Below, piece after piece: positions 8,632-16,249 of a DNA stretch of 64,000 nt; within the stretch, counting starts at the first letter, position 1; the number at the start of each line of letters is the position of its first letter. The notes beneath the pieces are model-generated. The model did not search any database. It had not been told where the DNA came from and saw nothing but the letters and a program-made list of their open reading frames with translations. The position numbers and the translations under genes were made by a program. Origin of the DNA: Winogradskyella ursingii (GTDB lineage: Bacteria > Bacteroidota > Bacteroidia > Flavobacteriales > Flavobacteriaceae); assembly GCF_013403975.1 (NCBI RefSeq), contig NZ_JABFDH010000002.1, forward strand, positions 124,001-188,000, read 5' to 3'.

Positions 8632-8650
8632 CAGATGTGGCTGTGTTTAA

Positions 8651-8923
8651 TTATTTAAATTTTGGTAAAAATTTTACCGCTTTTCCTTTTACAGTTTCTA
8701 AAGCATTAAATACCAAATCTTGATTTTTTGCAGAGGCTTTTAAACCTTTCTTTACAATTTTGGAAGAAATTCCCATTCCTTTTTCTGTTAGACTAAAAGA
8801 TTTTATAACAACTTTTTCGGTGGTATTTAAAGCCAAATCATTTGCCTTTGTTGCTAATCCTAATACCTTGTTCGCAGTAAGGTCTATGATTGTCGATTGT
8901 GTTTTTTTCGTTTTGGTTGCCAT
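8651..8923 (-). CDS. small phasin-like protein
   Basis: A 90-residue lysine-rich helical protein starting MATKTKK. It is a paralogue of the 96-residue protein at 7162-7452: both share NDLALNTTEKVV / NGYALNTTEEVV in the first half and NQDLVFNALETVKGK / QQDLVFDALTGVKKH near the end. The pattern fits the short phasins that coat storage granules. It has no signal peptide and no catalytic motif. The gene has its own promoter with direct repeats (8965-8999), nearly identical to that of the next gene, and so is probably co-regulated with it by the SARP-type protein encoded just upstream. The phasin label is tentative, since such small helical proteins carry little sequence signal. Confidence 0.55.
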   Translation of the reverse strand: MATKTKKTQSTIIDLTANKVLGLATKANDLALNTTEKVVIKSFSLTEKGMGISSKIVKKGLKASAKNQDLVFNALETVKGKAVKFLPKFK

Positions 8924-8964
8924 AATTTTATAATTGTTTAATGTGTTGTTTTTAATTTATGGTA

Positions 8965-8999
8965 CAAACATACAATCAGCCAGTTACAAACGAGTTGCA
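8965..8999 (-). promoter_or_regulatory. promoter with SARP-type direct repeats for the small phasin-like gene
   Basis: In gene direction TGCAACTC (8992-8999) and TGTAACTG (8981-8988) have an 11-bp period, followed after 8 bp by the -7 box TATGTTTG (8965-8972). The repeats, the 8-bp gap and the flanking GTACC after the box match the site at 8597-8631 almost base for base, while the surrounding sequence differs. Confidence 0.65.
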
Positions 9000-9053
9000 A
9001 ATAACATTTGGTCTAAAAATTAATTCTGTTTTTTATGTGAAATCAGATAGAAA

Positions 9054-9854
9054 CTAGATACTTTCTATTTCTTTAAGTAGATTTTTTGTAGCTGGAAGTG
9101 GGTCTATGCCATACTCCTCTTCCAATACATCTGCGCATTTTTGATAAGTTTTTATAGCCTGTGGTCTATTTCCCTTTATAATGTAGGCTTGCATTTGAAG
9201 TCGGTAGGCATCCTCCCATGTTTTGTCAATTGCGATTGCACATTGCGCCAGCCTTATACTTTCTAAGGGATTTTCATTTAGTATAATTTCGGCAAGTATA
9301 ACATAAGCTCCTAAAATTAGAATTTGAGTTTTTTCACGTTCTTCAGAAGACCAATCCTCAAAAATTCTATTTGGCAAATAAACACCTTGATATAAAGCGA
9401 TCGCAGATCTGTATGCCGCTTTAGAAATTGTCACATCTTCACCAAAAGCCTCATTACCTATGATAACGTATTGCTCTAAAGCTTCGACATCGATCCAAAT
9501 TTTTTCTAAATCCAATTGATAGCTCACACCTTGCCTAATTACAAAACTCGCGTCAGTTCTTGAAGGTCTATTAGGCTCTAAAACCTTGTTTACGCCATGT
9601 AATGCTACTTTGAAATCACGGTCGTCACCTTCTTCCCACAGGTGCTCCATAATACGTTCTCTGTGGAGTGCGTGGCGTTGTCTATTGGAAATTAAATATT
9701 GGAGTAATTGAACGGTTTTATCCCTTCCCCATTGTTTAGCCTCAACTTTTTGATTTTCTCTCCACAAATTAAACTGCCCTAAGGTCTGGATACGAATTGA
9801 TGCATCTTCCTGGAATTTTTTAAGTTCTTGCAATTTATCTTTGAGCTGACTCAT
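9054..9854 (-). CDS. SARP-type transcriptional activator (winged helix + BTAD)
   Basis: A 266-residue protein with the size and layout of Streptomyces antibiotic regulatory proteins. Residues 18-110 fit an OmpR-type winged helix (IRIQTLGQFNLWR, KTVQLLQYLISNR, RERIMEHLW, LHGVNKVLEP). Residues 115-265 fit a bacterial transcriptional activator domain of TPR-like helices (LYQGVYLPNRIFEDW, QCAIAIDKTWEDAYRLQMQAY, KCADVLEEEYGIDP). SARPs bind heptamer direct repeats with an 11-bp period placed 8 bp from the -10 box and recruit RNA polymerase. Two sites with that geometry precede the phasin-like genes immediately downstream, so this protein is the obvious candidate activator. It starts 6 bp after the phasin-like gene at 9861-10418, implying co-transcription. 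The domain call is strong; the regulon is inferred. Confidence 0.8.
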   Translation of the reverse strand: MSQLKDKLQELKKFQEDASIRIQTLGQFNLWRENQKVEAKQWGRDKTVQLLQYLISNRQRHALHRERIMEHLWEEGDDRDFKVALHGVNKVLEPNRPSRTDASFVIRQGVSYQLDLEKIWIDVEALEQYVIIGNEAFGEDVTISKAAYRSAIALYQGVYLPNRIFEDWSSEEREKTQILILGAYVILAEIILNENPLESIRLAQCAIAIDKTWEDAYRLQMQAYIIKGNRPQAIKTYQKCADVLEEEYGIDPLPATKNLLKEIESI

Positions 9855-9860
9855 GTAAAG

Positions 9861-10418
9861 CTACTTCTTTTTAGGTGCTATAGTTTTCTTGGTGGTTTTT
9901 GCACCAAGAGTCTTTTTTTGCGACTTACTGATCGCATCTACCTTAGTATTAAGTCTCTGCACCTCTTGTGTCAATTGGGATAAAGATTCTTTTATTAAAT
10001 TAAAATCGGAGCGTGATGCATTTCTCCATTCATCAATTTTCACCTTGTCCTTTAAGTCCTCACCAAAATAACTGATCTGGTCTTGAAGATTGGCCACCTG
10101 TTTTCTTGGATCTTTAATAGTTTCCATGATAACTTTTGGCCCTTCTTTGGCGACAGTTTTCCAAAGTGAAAAACTCTTTTTCAATAGCGATTCTTGTTCT
10201 TCTGGTGATTCGTCTTTTGTAGCTTCTAAAGTTAAATCCGCCAATCTTTCTTGTATAAATTTTACTGCGTCGTTAAAATCGGTAAAACTTTTATCTTCGC
10301 CTCCTTGAACGTGAGAGACCTTACCTCGCCACTGCACTTTGGACTCTCCATCTTCTTCAAAAATAATTTGGTTAAACCTTACCATAAATGAAGCCGTCTG
10401 ATCTGCTTTTTTAGCCAT
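9861..10418 (-). CDS. phasin-like protein with basic C-terminal tail
   Basis: A 185-residue protein. Residues 10-65 look like a small beta-rich domain (FMVRFNQIIFEEDGESKVQWRG, positions 11-32; FTDFNDAVKFIQERL, 45-59). Residues 80-165 are long amphipathic or coiled-coil helices (SFSLWKTVAKEGPKVIMETI; DFNLIKESLSQLTQEVQRLNTKVDAI), as in PHA granule-associated proteins. Residues 165-185 are a Lys-rich tail (KKTLGAKTTKKTIAPKKK). Related proteins are often annotated as poly(hydroxyalkanoate) granule-associated or hypothetical. It is the first gene of a two-gene unit with the SARP-type regulator, with 6 bp between them. No SARP-type repeat with an 11-bp period was found upstream. The function is inferred from architecture and neighbours. 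Confidence 0.55.
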   Translation of the reverse strand: MAKKADQTASFMVRFNQIIFEEDGESKVQWRGKVSHVQGGEDKSFTDFNDAVKFIQERLADLTLEATKDESPEEQESLLKKSFSLWKTVAKEGPKVIMETIKDPRKQVANLQDQISYFGEDLKDKVKIDEWRNASRSDFNLIKESLSQLTQEVQRLNTKVDAISKSQKKTLGAKTTKKTIAPKKK

Positions 10419-10592
10419 AATTTAGAATTTATATGGCTTACAAATTACAATTCTTTTTTGATACTCTAGAACGTGGGTTTTGCGAAAAATTTAAAATTAG
10501 TCTTTATAGCTCTTCAATTATTTTACAAATTAGAGCCCTAATAATGAAGGGGCTGATTTAAACATAAAGTTGCAAAAATGAGATGCTGTTGC

Positions 10593-13103
10593 CTAAAAAT
10601 AAAACCCAAAACTGCCTGTAACTCCAAAACGTCTAGCATCAGGATTATCCAAATAGTTGCCTCTAAAGTTAAAATCGAGACGTAATATTTTAAATATATT
10701 GGCCACACCAAAACTATATTCGTAGTAGATCCGTGAGTCTGGTGCTATAAGCGGAATTTCAGCCGGATTACCAGTGGTACTCAAGGCTATATTTTCGTCA
10801 GACAGTTCTCCCCAAACCCCTCTAAGCCCAATTATGGCTCTTAAGTTATACTTTTTTAAGAATGGGATACGTGAAAATACTCGACCATTAAAATTATGTT
10901 CTAAATGCACAGAGGTGTAGGTATCCGTTACAAATTCGTAAAAATCCAATTGAGAAAATGTATTGTAAATAGAGAAATACGTCTGGTTTCCTGGCACTAT
11001 ACTCAATAAAGCCAATGGCACTTCACCAAATGTTTTCCCGGCTTCAATCGAAGTTGTAAAACGTCCAAAAGCACCTATACGTATCGGTTGAATGTAGGAA
11101 AATTGAAGCTTGGTATAATCAAAATCACTATTGAGTATGCCTTGGTCACCACGACTCACTTGTGCAAAAAGTCTTGCAAAATCACTATTCTTAACCCTAC
11201 GTTCTACACCAAATCCCGTCATTTCACGTTTTGGGAAATAGGATAAGGACAACCTGGCTTCATATTGTTTTACCTCCGAGGATATTCCCGTTGGCGAATC
11301 TGGGTCGTTAAAGTCTAGACTAAACGTGGGAGAGGCAGATTCCAATTCCCGGTAACTACCATCTAATCTAACTTCAAAATTTCTTGAAGGCTCAAACGAA
11401 AAACCAAAATTGGTAAGGTTTATGTTTGTAAGCTTGTCGTTAATACCAGTATTGATTACAGATGAAGATGCCAAACTTCTGCCTAAAACATCTGTCGAAC
11501 TCGTAAGACTGGCTCCGGTTTGCTCAACATCACGTCGCGTTCCACCAAATAGGATGAACCTGCTTTTTTTGTTGAGCAACCATTTCCCTGAAATACCATA
11601 TTTAAATTTATCGTCCTTAAAACCGTAAGCCGTAAAACCTTCGATTCTCCACAAATCGTTTTGTCCAAAATAGGTTCTTCCTCCAGCTCTAAGTCTTAAG
11701 CCTTCAACTTCATTATAACCAAATGTGGAAAATATTGGACCATAATCAAAATTGATACTCGGAAATTCTACATATCCGGAAGCAAGGATGCTACCGATAT
11801 TATAAAGTCGTTGAAACTTTTTTACGGTTTTTAAAGTATCTAACATTTTATAAACACCACGCTCATCTTTATTTAGAGATTCTAGTCGATTCTTCTCCCA
11901 AAATTCATCTTCACGATTATAAACATCGGTTTCATAATTATATACTTCTTTTTCGTAAAATTCTGGAGCTTTTGGAACATCAAAAACATAATTATCATAA
12001 AGTGTGGTACGCTTTCCGTAAACACCTCTGGATTGCTCCTTTTTATTTAAGGCGAAATCCGAAAGGAAATAGTCGCGTTTAATCAAGAAAACCGAATCAT
12101 TGAGCACTTCAAACTCTTGTTCAATGTAAATTTCCTTTACCCAATTAATGTTGGCACTCTTTGATGCTTGAAGATTAATTTCCTTGATGGCATAAGTGGA
12201 ATCATTGACCCAAAAGTCGCCTTTAAAAGTCAATTCATTTTTACGTCTTGGATAATAGATAATGTTGTAACACCATTTGTCTCCAATAAATGCACTGTCT
12301 GCTAAGACGTAATTATAGGTTTGTACACCTGTTCGGCTTAACGGACTCGTAAAACTCTTATCGAAGAATTTAAGGTAATTATCATACACATTATATTCTG
12401 AGTATAGATCATCAACAAAATCTATTATCACTTGGTTGTTGCTAAATCCCGAATTTTTATTACCCAATAATTCTTCACGCTCCTCATTGATTATGTTATC
12501 TCCATAAACTTTCTTAAAGGATTCATTGATAAAAATTGGCAAGTAAGTTTTACCAGTGATATTAGAAGTATCAACTTCTTTAAAAACGAACTCCATTCCC
12601 TTAAATAGTTTGCTTTTTATCAAAGCGCTATCTATGGTATTAAGGTCGAATTCTACTTTTTCATATTGCTCATATTGATACTGGTCAAATTGACTCAAGC
12701 CATTTTGTCGCTTGCGTTCCCAAATTTTCTGCAAAATTCTAATGGCAGGATTTTCAGAGGCTTTTTTGGATTGCTTTCCGGTAACAATAACGACTTCATT
12801 TAATGATGAAGCTTCCTCTTTCAATAAAAATTTTAAATCGTAATTGACTCTCTTGGTCAAAGGCACTTCAATCATTTCAAAGCCCAAGAATGATACGATG
12901 AGTGTTTCCCAATTTTCGTCAGATTCTAAATAAAACCTTCCTTCTTCATTAGTTATTGTTCCGATGGTAGAGCCTTTAAAAATCACATTCGCAAATGCAA
13001 TGGGATTTTCATTTTCATCAAATACATAACCACTAACTTTGGTTTGTCCTAAAGCAGTCATCATTCCAAAAAACAAAAGGACTATAAGTAGTTTTATTTT
13101 CAT
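10593..13103 (-). CDS. DUF5686 / carboxypeptidase-regulatory-like outer-membrane protein
   Basis: An 836-residue exported protein. A signal peptide (about residues 1-19, ending LGQ) is followed by a carboxypeptidase regulatory-like beta-sandwich (about 22-100: VSGYVFDENENPIAFANV, TNEEGRFYL). The long remainder matches the Bacteroidota DUF5686 family and ends in repeated beta-strand patterns with a terminal FGFYF, as in outer-membrane beta-barrels. The role of the family is not established; the N-terminal domain is shared with SusC-type receptors. The gene stands alone. Its start codon lies only 7 bp after a hairpin and T-run (13110-13162), so either a promoter sits within that structure or expression depends on read-through from pdhB. 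Confidence 0.85.
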   Translation of the reverse strand: MKIKLLIVLLFFGMMTALGQTKVSGYVFDENENPIAFANVIFKGSTIGTITNEEGRFYLESDENWETLIVSFLGFEMIEVPLTKRVNYDLKFLLKEEASSLNEVVIVTGKQSKKASENPAIRILQKIWERKRQNGLSQFDQYQYEQYEKVEFDLNTIDSALIKSKLFKGMEFVFKEVDTSNITGKTYLPIFINESFKKVYGDNIINEEREELLGNKNSGFSNNQVIIDFVDDLYSEYNVYDNYLKFFDKSFTSPLSRTGVQTYNYVLADSAFIGDKWCYNIIYYPRRKNELTFKGDFWVNDSTYAIKEINLQASKSANINWVKEIYIEQEFEVLNDSVFLIKRDYFLSDFALNKKEQSRGVYGKRTTLYDNYVFDVPKAPEFYEKEVYNYETDVYNREDEFWEKNRLESLNKDERGVYKMLDTLKTVKKFQRLYNIGSILASGYVEFPSINFDYGPIFSTFGYNEVEGLRLRAGGRTYFGQNDLWRIEGFTAYGFKDDKFKYGISGKWLLNKKSRFILFGGTRRDVEQTGASLTSSTDVLGRSLASSSVINTGINDKLTNINLTNFGFSFEPSRNFEVRLDGSYRELESASPTFSLDFNDPDSPTGISSEVKQYEARLSLSYFPKREMTGFGVERRVKNSDFARLFAQVSRGDQGILNSDFDYTKLQFSYIQPIRIGAFGRFTTSIEAGKTFGEVPLALLSIVPGNQTYFSIYNTFSQLDFYEFVTDTYTSVHLEHNFNGRVFSRIPFLKKYNLRAIIGLRGVWGELSDENIALSTTGNPAEIPLIAPDSRIYYEYSFGVANIFKILRLDFNFRGNYLDNPDARRFGVTGSFGFYF

Positions 13104-13109
13104 AGTAAT

Positions 13110-13162
13110 AAAAAAACTTCATCAACTACCGTGCTAAACTAACACACGTACTGATGAAGTTT
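13110..13162 (-). terminator. hairpin with T-run between pdhB and the DUF5686 gene
   Basis: Perfect 11-bp arms (13114-13124 and 13152-13162, AAACTTCATCA / TGATGAAGTTT) with a 27-nt loop are followed in minus-strand direction by a run of seven T (13110-13116, partly in the stem). This ends pdhB transcription. The T-run lies 7 bp before the ATG of the next gene. A smaller hairpin (CGCAG AAAA CTGCG, 13169-13182) precedes it. Confidence 0.6.
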
Positions 13163-13188
13163 GTATAACGCAGAAAACTGCGGTTTAT

Positions 13189-14166
13189 TTATTTGTACAT
13201 TACTTTTTTCACCGCTTTTATCACGTCCTCGCTATTTGGCAACCATTCTGCCAAAAGAACTGGTGAATAAGGCGCAGGAGTATCTGCTGTATTTAACTTT
13301 ACAACCGGAGCATCTAAATAATCAAACGCCTCGGATTGTACTAAATAAGTTATTTCAGTAGCTACATTTCCAAATGGCCATGCTTCTTCCAAGACAACTA
13401 ATCGATTGGTTTTCTTTACAGACTCCAGAATAGCTTTTCTATCCATTGGACGTACTGTTCTAAGATCTATGATTTCACAAGAAATACCCTCTTTTTCTAA
13501 TTCGTCAGCAGCCTTGTAAGCCTCTTTTATTATTTTACCAAAAGAAACGATGGTAACATCAGTTCCTTCACGCTTAATTTCTGCAACACCTAAAGGTATG
13601 GTATACTCACCCTCTGGAATTTCACCCTTATCACCATACATCTGTTCGCTTTCCATAAAAATAACCGGGTCGTCATCTCTAATCGAAGATTTCAATAGTC
13701 CTTTTGCATCATAAGGGTTTGATGGAACCACAACTTTTAATCCTGGTGTGTTAGCAAACCAACTCTCAAAAGCCTGAGAGTGTGTTGCTGCCAATTGACC
13801 AGCTGACGCTGTTGGACCTCTAAATACTATAGGACATTTAAATTGGCCACCAGACATTTGTCTAATCTTAGCAGCATTATTTATAATTTGGTCAATACCA
13901 ACCAAAGAGAAGTTGAACGTCATATATTCCACGATAGGCCGATTTCCCGTCATAGTAGAACCAATGGCAATCCCAGCAAAACCTAACTCCGAAATAGGTG
14001 TGTCTATCACACGCTTTGCACCAAACTCATCGAGCATACCTTTTGAGGCTTTGTAGGCACCGTTATATTCTGCCACTTCCTCTCCCATAAGATAAACACT
14101 CTCATCCCTTCGCATTTCTTCGGTCATGGCTTCACAAACGGCTTCTCTAAATTGAACTGTCTTCAT
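13189..14166 (-). CDS. pdhB: pyruvate dehydrogenase E1 component, beta subunit
   Basis: A 325-residue protein of the transketolase-like E1-beta family, of normal length. Landmarks are the start VQFREAVCEAMTEEM, the LMGEEVAEYNGAYK strand that supplies the Glu contacting thiamine diphosphate (GEEV near residue 28), RVIDTPISELGFAGIAIG (53-70), AAKIRQMSGGQ and the C-terminal EAWPFGNVATEI. With E1-alpha it decarboxylates pyruvate and passes the acetyl group to E2 in the cytoplasm. Length and N-terminal residues favour pyruvate over branched-chain substrates, but the two subtypes are close. E1-alpha and E2 are not next to it. It is transcribed divergently from etfB, with its own promoter at 14189-14220, and the shared palindrome at 14237-14258 lies between them. 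Confidence 0.9.
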   Translation of the reverse strand: MKTVQFREAVCEAMTEEMRRDESVYLMGEEVAEYNGAYKASKGMLDEFGAKRVIDTPISELGFAGIAIGSTMTGNRPIVEYMTFNFSLVGIDQIINNAAKIRQMSGGQFKCPIVFRGPTASAGQLAATHSQAFESWFANTPGLKVVVPSNPYDAKGLLKSSIRDDDPVIFMESEQMYGDKGEIPEGEYTIPLGVAEIKREGTDVTIVSFGKIIKEAYKAADELEKEGISCEIIDLRTVRPMDRKAILESVKKTNRLVVLEEAWPFGNVATEITYLVQSEAFDYLDAPVVKLNTADTPAPYSPVLLAEWLPNSEDVIKAVKKVMYK

Positions 14167-14188
14167 TCTTTAATTTTTATTCGAACAA

Positions 14189-14220
14189 CAAAAATAAGGA
14201 TAAAAGAAAAACTAAGTAAA
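14189..14220 (-). promoter_or_regulatory. putative pdhB promoter
   Basis: In minus-strand direction TTTA (14217-14220), a 20-bp spacer and a perfect -7 box TATTTTTG (14189-14196) match the Bacteroidota sigma-ABfr consensus, 22 bp before the pdhB start codon. Confidence 0.5.
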
Positions 14221-14236
14221 TCTAATTTCTTCAAAA

Positions 14237-14258
14237 TTTATTATGCGTGCATAGTAAA
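14237..14258 (+). promoter_or_regulatory. palindromic operator upstream of etfB (twin of 4931-4954)
   Basis: Ten-base arms with one mismatch flank GT; read on the minus strand the core is TACTATGCACGCATAATA, identical at 17 of 18 positions to the operator upstream of the WS/DGAT operon and in the same orientation relative to its gene. A -7-like box TATCTTCG (14276-14283) follows 17 bp later, and etfB starts at 14323. It also lies 71 bp upstream of pdhB. Confidence 0.6.
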
Positions 14259-14322
14259 ATTCAGAATTTTATATTTATCTTCGTGGACGAAAAATAATTT
14301 ACATTATAAACAAAAAATTATT

Positions 14323-15069
14323 ATGAAGATATTAGTATGTATTAGTCATGTTCCTGATACAACATCGAAGATTAATTTCACGGATGGTGATACCAAATTT
14401 GATACTAACGGTGTACAATTTGTGATCAATCCAAATGATGAATTTGGATTGACGCGTGCGATGTGGTTCAAAGAAAAACAGGGCGCGAGCGTGGATGTTG
14501 TTAACGTAGGTGGTACTGAAACCGAGCCTACTTTAAGAAAGGCATTGGCAATTGGCGCCGACACTGCAATCCGCGTTAATACTCCAGCTACAGATGGATA
14601 TTCTGTTGCTAAAGAATTAGCCAAAGTAGTTAAAGATGGTAATTATGATTTAGTTATAGCAGGAAGAGAGTCTATTGATTATAACGGCGGGATGGTACCA
14701 GGAATGTTGGCCGCTATGATAGATGCCAATTATGTTGCCAATTGTATAAGTCTTGAAGTCGACGGAACTAGCGCAAAAGCAGTTAGGGAAATTGATGGAG
14801 GGAAAGAATCCGTAAGCACGTCGCTACCATTAGTCATTGGTGGGCAGAAAGGCTTGGTTGAGGAAAGTGATCTTCGTATCCCAAACATGAGAGGTATTAT
14901 GATGGCGCGAAAAAAACCACTGAACGTAGTTGAAGCTGCTGACGCAAATGCTGAAACTTCAGTAAAGAGTTTTGAAAAACCTGCACCAAAAGGTGATGTA
15001 AAATTGATCGATGCCGATAATGTTGAGGAATTGGTGAACTTGCTTCATAATGAAGCTAAGGTGATTTAA
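14323..15069 (+). CDS. etfB: electron transfer flavoprotein, beta subunit
   Basis: A 248-residue protein. The start is the ATG at 14323 (MKILVCISHVPDTTSKI); an in-frame ATG at 14152 would run through the promoter and operator and was rejected. ETF-beta features are VNPNDEFGL-type INPNDEFGLTRA near residue 38, the nucleotide-binding DLVIAGRESIDYNGG near 104 and the signature VEESDLRIPNMRGIMMARKKPL near 180, listed as positions 180-201. ETF carries electrons from acyl-CoA dehydrogenases of beta-oxidation to the quinone pool through ETF:quinone oxidoreductase. It is 107 bp upstream of etfA on the same strand. A palindrome shared with the lipid-storage operon precedes it, suggesting control by fatty-acid status. 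Confidence 0.95.
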   Translation: MKILVCISHVPDTTSKINFTDGDTKFDTNGVQFVINPNDEFGLTRAMWFKEKQGASVDVVNVGGTETEPTLRKALAIGADTAIRVNTPATDGYSVAKELAKVVKDGNYDLVIAGRESIDYNGGMVPGMLAAMIDANYVANCISLEVDGTSAKAVREIDGGKESVSTSLPLVIGGQKGLVEESDLRIPNMRGIMMARKKPLNVVEAADANAETSVKSFEKPAPKGDVKLIDADNVEELVNLLHNEAKVI

Positions 15070-15080
15070 TCCTTCTCTAG

Positions 15081-15152
15081 CCTTCCAAAGGAAGGAAATG
15101 ATTGAGAAAAACAAATAAACAAATTTGTCTTAGCCCTTTTATTCGTAAAGGG
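15081..15152 (+). other. two small hairpins between etfB and etfA
   Basis: The gap holds a perfect CCTTCC-AAA-GGAAGG hairpin (15081-15095) and a second, CCCTTT...AAAGGG (15134-15152). Neither is followed by a T-run, so they look like RNA-processing or stability elements within the etfBA transcript, or decayed short intergenic repeats. Confidence 0.4.
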
Positions 15153-15176
15153 TAAGGATAGAAAAAAACAAAATTT

Positions 15177-16139
15177 ATGTCCGTTTTAGTATATACAGAA
15201 TCAGAAAAAGGAAAATTTAAGAAAGCGTCTTTCGAAGTCGCTTCTTATGCAAAAGCCATTGCAGAGCAAATGGGAACAACTGTTACTGCCATTACTGTCA
15301 ATGCAGATGACACTTCTGCCCTAGGAGAATATGGCGTAGAAAAAGTGCTTAATGTTAAAGATAGTGGTTTAGATAAATTTAATGCCAAAACTTATGCAGC
15401 AGCAATTCAACAAGCTGCAGAAAAAGAAGGTGCTAAAGTAGTTGTAGTAAGCTCTAGTGCGAATGCTCGTTATTTAGCACCAATTCTAGCAGTTGGCTTG
15501 GATGCTGGCTATGTCTCTAATGTGGTTGAAAAACCATCCAATACATCACCGTTTACGGTAAAACATTCGGTATTCACTAATAAAGCATTTGCCAATACAG
15601 AAATTAATACAGACGTCAAAATCGTCGGTTTATCCAATAATGCATTCGGTTTGGTCGAAAATTCTGCCAGTGCAACAGCCGAAGATTTTACACCATCATT
15701 ACCGGAATCTGGAGTTAATGTAGAATCGGTTGATAAAGCTACCGATAAAGTAAGTATTGCAGATGCAGAAATAGTTGTTTCAGGTGGAAGAGGATTAAAA
15801 GGTCCTGAAAACTGGGGATTGATTGAAGAATTAGCTGAAGTTTTAGGTGCAGCAACGGCCTGCTCAAAGCCAGTTTCAGACTTGGGCTGGAGACCGCACA
15901 GTGAACACGTTGGGCAGACTGGTAAGCCCGTAGCTTCAAATTTATATATCGCAATTGGTATTTCTGGTGCCATTCAACATTTGGCAGGTATCAACTCATC
16001 TAAGGTAAAAGTCGTCATTAATACAGATCCGGAAGCGCCTTTCTTTAAGGCTGCAGATTATGGTATTGTTGGTGATGCATTTGAAGTTGTACCAAAATTG
16101 ACTGAAAAATTAAAGGAGTTTAAAGCTCAAAACGCATAA
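15177..16139 (+). CDS. etfA: electron transfer flavoprotein, alpha subunit
   Basis: A 320-residue protein of normal length for ETF-alpha. The N-terminal half is the nucleotide-binding-like domain I (VLVYTESEKGKFKK, then VVVVSSSANARYLAPILAVGLDAGYVS as positions 83-109). The C-terminal half is the FAD domain with VVSGGRGLKGPENW near residue 200, CSKPVSDLGWRPHSEHVGQTG near 232-252 and the signature ending IAIGISGAIQHLAGI...VVINTDPEAPFFKAADYGIVGD (257-300). It binds FAD at the interface with ETF-beta and delivers electrons from acyl-CoA dehydrogenases to the respiratory chain. It lies downstream of etfB in one unit that ends in the hairpin at 16161-16236. Confidence 0.95.
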   Translation: MSVLVYTESEKGKFKKASFEVASYAKAIAEQMGTTVTAITVNADDTSALGEYGVEKVLNVKDSGLDKFNAKTYAAAIQQAAEKEGAKVVVVSSSANARYLAPILAVGLDAGYVSNVVEKPSNTSPFTVKHSVFTNKAFANTEINTDVKIVGLSNNAFGLVENSASATAEDFTPSLPESGVNVESVDKATDKVSIADAEIVVSGGRGLKGPENWGLIEELAEVLGAATACSKPVSDLGWRPHSEHVGQTGKPVASNLYIAIGISGAIQHLAGINSSKVKVVINTDPEAPFFKAADYGIVGDAFEVVPKLTEKLKEFKAQNA

Positions 16140-16160
16140 TTTTACTAACTTGTAGTATTA

Positions 16161-16236
16161 AAGGGCTGTTTAAATTGGCATAAAATCGAAATCTGTTCAC
16201 GCAGTTTGGTAAAGTCCTAATTTAAACAGTTCTTTG
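16161..16236 (+). terminator. long-loop inverted repeat after etfA
   Basis: Perfect 11-bp arms CTGTTTAAATT (16166-16176) and AATTTAAACAG (16219-16229), extended by G-T pairs to about 16 bp, enclose a 42-nt loop and are followed by TTCTTTGTCTTTT. It probably ends the etfBA transcript; the unusually long loop leaves room for another role upstream of the next gene. Confidence 0.5.
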
Positions 16237-16249
16237 TCTTTTATAAAAT

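Noticed and set aside
10419..10592. A SARP-type promoter upstream of the 185-residue phasin-like gene
   Set aside because: The TGTAA-like repeats there have an 8-bp period and no good -7 box at the right distance, so they do not match the two clear sites.
14152..14322. Longer etfB product starting at ATG 14152
   Set aside because: The extra 57 residues are not ETF-like and would run through the pdhB/etfB promoter region and operator.
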